Positions 5,593 to 10,115 of a DNA stretch of 10,115 nucleotides are shown here, in pieces. The stretch comes from IDS-8 sp964424805 (GTDB lineage: Bacteria; Pseudomonadota; Gammaproteobacteria; Steroidobacterales; Woeseiaceae): assembly GCA_964424805.1 (NCBI GenBank), contig CAYRKH010000102.1, forward strand, positions 1 through 10,115, read 5' to 3'. The notes beneath the pieces were generated by a model. It saw nothing but the letters and a program-made list of their open reading frames with translations. It did no database searches and was not told the origin of the DNA. Each line of letters begins with the position of its first letter. Position 1 is the stretch's first letter. The translations under genes and the position numbers were made by a program.

Positions 5593-7647
5593 ATGAACCG
5601 GCTTATCGTAGCAGTGGCGCTTGTTATCGTCGGCGTCGCGGCATCCGCGCGCGGCCTGACGCCGCAGGACCTCGCCTCGCTGGCGAGGCTGTCGGATCCG
5701 CAGGTCTCACCCGACGGCGCCTCGGTTGTGTTCGTCGTCACCGAAACGGACCTCGAAAAGAACCGGCGCCGGAGCGATCTCTGGCGTCTCGACCTCGGCG
5801 ACAGCCACGCGCGGCCCCGGCGGCTCACGGATCACGACGCGAACGACAGCGCGCCCCAGTGGAGCGCCGACGGCCGGTACGTCTATTTCATCTCGGCACG
5901 TTCGGGGACGAGCCAGGTGTGGCGCGTGCGCGCCAACGGCGGCCGGGCGCAGCAGGTCACCGACTACCCGCTCAGCGTGGCCAACCTGCTGCTGCCTTCG
6001 GCCGGCAAGCGCATCGCGTTCACGGCGAATGTCTTCCCGGATTGCGACACGCTCGCCTGCACGGCGGAGCGGCTGAAGCAAACGCAGACCGACAACCGTA
6101 CCGGCCAGCTCTACGACAGGCTGTTCGTGCGCCATTGGGACACCTGGGAAGACGGGCGCCGCTCGTCGCTTTTCACGGTCGAGCTCGGCGCCAACGGCAG
6201 AGCCTCGGGCGAACCCGTCAAGGTTTCGGGAGAGCTGGACGGCGACGTGCCTTCGGTGCCTTTCGGCGGCCGCGAGGAGATCGCGTTCGATCCCGCCGGC
6301 GAGACGCTTTTCTTCACGCTGCGGGAAGCCGGGCAGACCGAGCCCTGGTCGATGAACCTGGACATCTTCCGGGCGCCGGCCGACGGCTCGGCGGCGCCGG
6401 AGAACCTGACGCCCGACAACGAAGCCGCCGATACGACGCCGATCGTATCGCCCGACGGGCGGCGCCTCGCCTGGCTCGCCATGCGGCGCCCCGGCTACGA
6501 GTCCGACCAGTTCGACGTCATGTTGCGCGACCTCGTGAGCGGCGAAACCCGTAACCTGACCCGGAACTGGGACCGCTCCGCCGGGGAGGTCGTGTTTGGC
6601 CCGGGCGGCGAGAGCCTGTACGTGGCCGCGGGCGACGTCGGCACGTCGCGCATCTTCCGCGTAAGTGCCGCCGGCGGCTCGGTGGAGCCGGTGACGGACG
6701 GGCCGGCCACGTCGCAGCTCGCCCTCGCCGGGCAACGGCTGGTGTTCGTGCGCGACACGTTTGCCGCTCCCGCCGACCTCTACGCCGTACCGCTCGATGG
6801 CGCGACCGATGCCGCACGCCTCACGGCCATCAATGCCACAGCGTTACGCGAAGTCGAGATGGCGGACTACGAGCAGTTCCGGTTCGAAGGCGCCGAGCGC
6901 GACACCGTTTACGGCTACGTCTTTCGCCCGGTGGGTTTCCGCGCAGGCGATTCCTACCCGATCGCCTTCCTTATCCACGGCGGACCGCAGGGCACGTTCA
7001 GCGAGGGCTGGAGCTACCGCTGGAATCCGCAGACGTACGCCGCCCGGGGCTACGGCGTCGTCACGGTCGATTTCCACGGCTCGAGCAGCTACGGCCAGGA
7101 TTTCGTCGACTCGATCAACGGCGACTGGGGCGGCAAACCCCTCGTGGACCTGCAGAAAGGCCTCGCCGCGGCCATCGAGCAGTACCCGTGGCTCGACGCC
7201 GACAACGCCTGCGCGCTGGGCGCGTCCTACGGCGGCTACATGATCAACTGGATCGCGGGGCAGTGGCCGGAGCGCTTCAAATGCCTGGTCAACCACGACG
7301 GCCTGTTCGACCTGCGGAGCTTCTACTACTCCACCGAGGAACTGTGGTTCCCCGAGTGGGACTTCGGCGCACCGTACTTTAAAACCCCCGAGGCGTACGA
7401 GCGCTGGAACCCCGTGCATCATGTCGCCGAATGGCGGACCCCGATGCTCGTCATCCAAGGCCTCAACGACTATCGCGTGCCGCCAGGGCAGGGACTCGCG
7501 ACGTTCACGGCGCTGCAGCGGCAGGGAATCCCGTCGCAGCTGCTGATCTTCCCCGACGAAAACCACTTGGTGCTGTCGCCCGGCAACTCGATCCAGTGGC
7601 ATGAGACCGTCGGCGCGTGGCTGGAAAAATACCTGTCGAAGGAATAG
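5593..7647 (+). CDS. Secreted S9-family serine peptidase, dipeptidyl-peptidase 5 type
   Basis: The 684-residue product starts with a Sec signal peptide (MNRLIVAVALVIVGVAASA, likely cleaved after residue 19). Residues about 22–430 form the WD40-like/TolB-type beta-propeller, with repeated elements such as DPQVSPDGASVVFV and APQWSADGRYVYFIS. The block LYDRLFVRHWDTWEDG (around 175–190) is typical of DPP5 relatives. The C-terminal alpha/beta-hydrolase domain has the oxyanion motif HGGPQG (462–467). Its catalytic triad reads Ser545 in GASYGG, Asp626 in GLNDYRVP and His658 in DENHLV. All catalytic residues are present, so the enzyme should be active. It probably removes dipeptides from oligopeptides in the periplasm or outside the cell, with a preference for Ala or hydrophobic P1 residues if it follows characterised DPP5s. 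AAGG (5582–5585), 7 nt before the ATG, supports the start. It ends 6 bp from the convergent MetF-like gene. Confidence 0.94.
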   Translation: MNRLIVAVALVIVGVAASARGLTPQDLASLARLSDPQVSPDGASVVFVVTETDLEKNRRRSDLWRLDLGDSHARPRRLTDHDANDSAPQWSADGRYVYFISARSGTSQVWRVRANGGRAQQVTDYPLSVANLLLPSAGKRIAFTANVFPDCDTLACTAERLKQTQTDNRTGQLYDRLFVRHWDTWEDGRRSSLFTVELGANGRASGEPVKVSGELDGDVPSVPFGGREEIAFDPAGETLFFTLREAGQTEPWSMNLDIFRAPADGSAAPENLTPDNEAADTTPIVSPDGRRLAWLAMRRPGYESDQFDVMLRDLVSGETRNLTRNWDRSAGEVVFGPGGESLYVAAGDVGTSRIFRVSAAGGSVEPVTDGPATSQLALAGQRLVFVRDTFAAPADLYAVPLDGATDAARLTAINATALREVEMADYEQFRFEGAERDTVYGYVFRPVGFRAGDSYPIAFLIHGGPQGTFSEGWSYRWNPQTYAARGYGVVTVDFHGSSSYGQDFVDSINGDWGGKPLVDLQKGLAAAIEQYPWLDADNACALGASYGGYMINWIAGQWPERFKCLVNHDGLFDLRSFYYSTEELWFPEWDFGAPYFKTPEAYERWNPVHHVAEWRTPMLVIQGLNDYRVPPGQGLATFTALQRQGIPSQLLIFPDENHLVLSPGNSIQWHETVGAWLEKYLSKE

Positions 7648-7653
7648 AAGAAG

Positions 7654-8538
7654 CTACGGGATCGCCGCGATAACGCGCGCGGCTGCCGCGGCATCGCCGC
7701 GGTAGAGGAGGTTGACGCCGCCGACCCCGGGAACCCGTTTCACGCCGGCGAGAACCTCCGCGCAGATAGCCTCGCCTTCTTTACGGATGTCGACCGCGTT
7801 CTCGAGACGCTCGAGGAGGTCCGGCGGAATCAAGAGCGGGCGACGGCCCTGCCGCAGCTCGTGCAGCATCTCGATCGAGTCGATCAGCGGGACCTGCACC
7901 ACGACCGAAATCCGCTCGAGCAGCTTGCGCGCGACCAGCGCGGCCATGTAGCGGCGCAGCAGCCTGGTATCGAGGCAGGCCTGCGTCTGCACGAAGTTGA
8001 CGCCGGCAGCGACCTTGTCGTCGACGCCGTCCGCGGACCAGCCTTCCGGCGGATCGAGCGCCGTGACGTTCGCGCCGAGGAAGAAACCCGGGGGCGCGAT
8101 CAGGCGCTCGTGTGCGTTCAGGGCCCGCGCGGTGGCCAGCAGCCGCTGCGCGCCGATATCGAAGACGCCTTTTACCTTCTGCTTGAGCGACGCGGGCAGC
8201 TTCTGGCCGCGTGACAGCACCAGGCTGGTGACGCCGATGGCCGCCGCGCCCATGATGTCCCCCTGCAGGGCGATCCGGTTGCGATCGCGGCAGGTCAGGT
8301 GAATGACCGGGTCCACACCGGCCTGCAGTACCAGGGAGGCCGCGGCGAGGGGCGAAATGTGCGGCCGCGCACCAGGGTCGTCGCCAAGCTGCACGGCATC
8401 GACGTGACCGCGCAGGGCCTCGGCATGCGCGTGCACGTCGCCGCCCACGGTACCCGAGTCCAGCGGCAGCCGGGCCGTCACCACGAAATCCTTGCCGCGC
8501 ATGGTGTCACGGAAGGTTTGTCCGGGCGGCGGACTCAA
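7654..8538 (-). CDS. Methylenetetrahydrofolate-reductase-like protein (MetF superfamily), atypical active site
   Basis: The 294-residue product has the length and layout of the MTHFR TIM barrel: an N-terminal strand (DFVVTARLPLDSG, 17–29), GARPHISPLAAA (56–67), the signature HLTCRDRN (80–87), VTSLVLSRG (103–111) and NFVQTQACLD (181–190). A C-terminal GVGGVNLLYRGD follows. Canonical enzymes use FAD and NAD(P)H to reduce methylene- to methyl-tetrahydrofolate for methionine synthesis. Their catalytic Glu on the first strand appears to be Arg23 here, and the usual T-G-D on the later strand reads Ser-Arg-Gly (109–111). The activity is therefore uncertain. The start is TTG at 8538, overlapping the upstream stop by 4 bases (TTGA). 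The ATG at 8502 would remove the helix GQTFRDTMRG that relatives have, so TTG is preferred, although no clear Shine-Dalgarno is seen. It is translationally coupled to the lipoprotein gene. A role apart from methionine synthesis is possible. Confidence 0.82.
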   Translation of the reverse strand: MSPPPGQTFRDTMRGKDFVVTARLPLDSGTVGGDVHAHAEALRGHVDAVQLGDDPGARPHISPLAAASLVLQAGVDPVIHLTCRDRNRIALQGDIMGAAAIGVTSLVLSRGQKLPASLKQKVKGVFDIGAQRLLATARALNAHERLIAPPGFFLGANVTALDPPEGWSADGVDDKVAAGVNFVQTQACLDTRLLRRYMAALVARKLLERISVVVQVPLIDSIEMLHELRQGRRPLLIPPDLLERLENAVDIRKEGEAICAEVLAGVKRVPGVGGVNLLYRGDAAAAARVIAAIP

Positions 8539-9782
8539 CGGAGTGCGGCGATCGGAACCCTGGCGCTGCCGATTGCGCTGCCGCCATTGGCCGTCCCGGT
8601 CCAGGCGGCCACGAGCACATCGTCATGGCGCGCGAGCTGCGGCACGCTGAGTGCCTGCACCTCGTCGCTGCCGCTCACCACGTGTACCGGGCCCTGTGCG
8701 CCGGCATCGGCAATCGCGCGGAGGCACAATGCCGAATTGCCGGTCGGCAGCTTGCAGGTCCAGCTCACGGCCACGCCGTCGCCGGGCAGCAGCGCGATCC
8801 CGACGTGCCCGGAATCGGCGCCCTCGACGTCCACGGGCGCGGAGAAGGCGGCGCCCGCATCGTTCGACCGGGCCACCCTGACGCGCGGCCGGTCGTCGGC
8901 GGCGGTGAACCAGGCGACGGCGACGCGGTCGCCGTCGGCCGCGATCGCCGGTCCGTTCACCGGGCAGCCGGAGATCGTCCAGCCGTCGTCGGCCACCCGT
9001 TGCGCAGGCTGCCAGGTACCGTCGACCAGCCGGGCGGCGTAGATGTCGCGGGTTTCCTCCGGCGTACGATCGCGGTACACGGCGAGAATGCCCGCCGACG
9101 TTACGGCCACGGCGGTCTGGCAGCAATCGCAGGTCAGGCCGTCAATGACGGTTTCGTTGCCAATGCGAAGCGCCGTATCGAGCGTCGCCGCCCTGAGCGT
9201 CATACCCTGGATCGTCTCCGCCGTTTCGTCGTACGTTGCCATGTTGCGGCCGTCGAGCCAGATGGCGCCCACGGCGGCGTCTTGCGGAAACAGCGATACA
9301 AACCCGTGCTCGGTCGGCGTGCCGTCGTCGTGGGGCCTGACCGGCGCGGACCAGCTGCTACCGCCGTCTTCCGAGAGGACGAGCGCCACGTCGTAGGCAT
9401 AGCCGGCAGACTGGTTCACGAGCCAGTGCGCGCCCCAGAGCGAGCCGGCAAGCGGCACCACCGACGGGAAATCGGCCCAGTTCACAAACCAGTCATCGCC
9501 CGCCGCCACCGTGAGGGGCTGGCCCCACGCGCCGCCGTCGAACACGGAATAGCGCAGCCTGTGTGACGTGCCCACAGGCTCCACCCAGCTCAGCACCAGG
9601 GTACCGTCCGCACCGGTCGAGAGGTTCGGGCCGAGGCTGTTCGCGCCGGCCGCTACCTGCAGTGGCTCGATCCCGGGAAGGACGTCACCCGGATCCGCCG
9701 CTTCGCCGGTACACCCCGCGGCGGCCGCCAGCGCGAGCGCGGGGATAATTATAATAAGGTGTCGAGGGAGACCGAAGTTCAT
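8535..9782 (-). CDS. Lipoprotein with BNR/Asp-box sialidase-like beta-propeller and CDCC motif
   Basis: The 415-residue product has a lipoprotein signal: PRHLIIIIPALALAAAAGC, with lipobox Cys24. The rest is a predicted beta-propeller with at least two Asp boxes (S-x-D-x-G-x-x-W/F): SEDGGSSW at 137–144 and SNDAGAAF at 306–313. Sequences of this build are usually annotated as sialidase-family or exo-alpha-sialidase proteins, but I see no evidence of the sialidase arginine triad or RIP motif, so enzyme activity is not supported. A striking cluster is GLTCDCCQT (Cys218, 220, 221), with Cys273 in SGCPVNGP and a further pair, Cys343 and Cys353. These could bind metal or form disulfides in the periplasm. 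The start ATG 9782 lacks a strong Shine-Dalgarno. The IIII segment is encoded by an AT-rich patch. The gene overlaps the MetF-like gene by 4 bases, so the two form an operon. Confidence 0.85.
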   Translation of the reverse strand: MNFGLPRHLIIIIPALALAAAAGCTGEAADPGDVLPGIEPLQVAAGANSLGPNLSTGADGTLVLSWVEPVGTSHRLRYSVFDGGAWGQPLTVAAGDDWFVNWADFPSVVPLAGSLWGAHWLVNQSAGYAYDVALVLSEDGGSSWSAPVRPHDDGTPTEHGFVSLFPQDAAVGAIWLDGRNMATYDETAETIQGMTLRAATLDTALRIGNETVIDGLTCDCCQTAVAVTSAGILAVYRDRTPEETRDIYAARLVDGTWQPAQRVADDGWTISGCPVNGPAIAADGDRVAVAWFTAADDRPRVRVARSNDAGAAFSAPVDVEGADSGHVGIALLPGDGVAVSWTCKLPTGNSALCLRAIADAGAQGPVHVVSGSDEVQALSVPQLARHDDVLVAAWTGTANGGSAIGSARVPIAALR

Positions 9783-9858
9783 GAAGGCATTATGCAGTTC
9801 GCCGCGCCTCTGTGCTAATTGACGGTATACTGCACGGCCTCCGCGCCGCTGTGGTATG

Positions 9859-9884
9859 TTTGCCGCCGCCGGAGGCGGTGCAAA
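9859..9884. repeat. Hairpin just upstream of tRNA-Cys
   Basis: TTTG plus CCGCC (9859–9867) pair with GGCGG (9874–9878) and, after a TG bulge, CAAA (9881–9884), with loop GCCGGA. No T run follows on either strand, so it is not a standard terminator. It lies 9 bp before tRNA-Cys, where it could shape the 5' leader or act as a processing signal. The whole spacer 9783–9893 otherwise contains TATACT (9826–9831) and TATGTT (9855–9860) as possible -10 elements, neither with a good -35. Confidence 0.4.
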
Positions 9885-9893
9885 ATTTCCCGG

Positions 9894-9967
9894 GGCTAGG
9901 TGGCAGAGTGGTCATGCAGCGGCCTGCAAAGCCGTGTACGCCGGTTCGATTCCGACCCTAGCCTCCA
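9894..9967 (+). tRNA. cysT: tRNA-Cys (anticodon GCA)
   Basis: The 74-nt sequence folds fully. The acceptor stem is GGCTAGG/CCTAGCC, the anticodon stem GCGGC/GCCGT closes the loop CTGCAAA, placing GCA at 34–36, and the T arm has TTCGATT. The discriminator is U, the usual identity base of tRNA-Cys, and CCA is encoded. It is followed 61 bp later by tRNA-Leu(UAA), the same order as cysT–leuZ in E. coli. The tRNA-Gly that precedes them there is not present in this window. Confidence 0.97.
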
Positions 9968-10028
9968 TTGTTCTCTCCCCCGGCTGGTTTCGCCGGAGTC
10001 TGCGCGCTTCCTGACGCGTACATTCCCG
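9968..10028 (+). other. tRNA-Cys/tRNA-Leu spacer with a processing-type hairpin
   Basis: This 61-bp spacer contains CCGGC...GCCGG around TGGTTTC (about 9981–9997) with no T tract. It is probably a stem in a dicistronic tRNA precursor. No promoter is obvious, which supports cotranscription of the two tRNAs. Confidence 0.4.
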
Positions 10029-10115
10029 GCCCGGGTGGCGGAATTGGTAGACGCTGCGGACTTAAAATCCGCTGGCCGCAAGGCCGTGCCGGTTCGAGTC
10101 CGGCCCCGGGCACCA
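10029..10115 (+). tRNA. leuZ: tRNA-Leu (anticodon UAA)
   Basis: This 87-nt class II tRNA has an acceptor stem GCCCGGG/CCCGGGC. The anticodon stem GCGGA/TCCGC closes the loop CTTAAAA, giving UAA. A long variable arm (TGGCCGCAAGGCCGT) and a T loop TTCGAGT follow. The discriminator is A and CCA is encoded, ending exactly at the window edge. It reads UUA, a rare codon in this GC-rich context, and sits in the conserved Cys–Leu pair. Confidence 0.97.

Noticed and set aside
5541..6554. 337-codon plus-strand ORF and the 342-codon minus-strand ORF at 5707–6735
   Set aside because: Both are Arg/Ala/Gly-rich translations overlapping the S9 peptidase, whose frame carries the signal peptide, propeller repeats and full catalytic triad.
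8625..9566. 313-codon plus-strand ORF antisense to the lipoprotein
   Set aside because: It is Arg/Gly/His-rich shadow composition with no start signals; the minus frame has a lipobox and Asp boxes.
9745..9760. TATAAT-like AT-rich patch near the 5' end of the lipoprotein gene, as a promoter
   Set aside because: It encodes the IIII stretch of the signal peptide, and no -35 at proper spacing was found on either strand.
5167..9782. A copper-handling cluster made of CutA and the Cys-rich lipoprotein
   Set aside because: The genes are in separate, differently oriented units with an S9 peptidase between, and there are no other copper genes; proximity alone is not evidence.

Overview
The window is GC-rich (except a somewhat AT-richer left end) and densely packed with long genes. 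It looks like a chromosomal segment of a gammaproteobacterium. The pointers are the tRNA-Cys(GCA)–tRNA-Leu(UAA) pair, which matches the cysT–leuZ order of Enterobacteria, and a gene set (CBM9/DUF5916 outer-membrane protein, membrane-anchored TolB_N/TPR protein, secreted S9 peptidase, CutA) that is common in high-GC lineages such as Xanthomonadales or Woeseiaceae/Steroidobacter relatives. The lineage guess is an inference from gene content and was not tested.

Layout. Positions 1–54 look like the terminal repeat end of an IS21-family insertion sequence. It supplies the last few codons and the stop of a small unknown minus-strand ORF (39–296). Next come a minus-strand intrinsic terminator (342–378), about 200 bp of non-coding DNA with a short tandem repeat, and tRNA-Val(CAC) on the minus strand (578–652) with a clear sigma70-type promoter (669–697). 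This left end looks like accessory DNA lying downstream of a tRNA 3' end. From 889 to 5142 two plus-strand genes lie 27 bp apart: a secreted CBM9-like/DUF5916 protein with outer-membrane features, and an inner-membrane protein with two TM helices, a TolB_N/FlgO-like domain and TPR repeats. CutA (5167–5484, minus) is convergent with that pair and divergent from a secreted S9 prolyl-oligopeptidase-family peptidase of the DPP5 type (5593–7647, plus). The peptidase converges, with only a 6-bp gap, on a two-gene minus-strand unit. That unit encodes a lipoprotein with Asp-box (BNR/sialidase-like) repeats and a CDCC motif (8535–9782), followed by an overlapping methylenetetrahydrofolate-reductase-like gene (7654–8538). 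The window ends with tRNA-Cys (9894–9967) and tRNA-Leu (10029–10115), both plus.

Functional theme. Most of the proteins are envelope or secreted: an outer-membrane candidate, a membrane-anchored scaffold, a periplasmic or secreted peptidase and a lipoprotein. No phage, CRISPR, defence or biosynthetic cluster is visible. The best leads for something undescribed are (a) the overlapping lipoprotein/MetF-like pair, in which the MetF-like protein lacks acidic residues expected for canonical MTHFR catalysis and the lipoprotein carries a conserved-looking Cys cluster, and (b) the DUF5916–TolB_N/TPR pair. I see no compelling new system.
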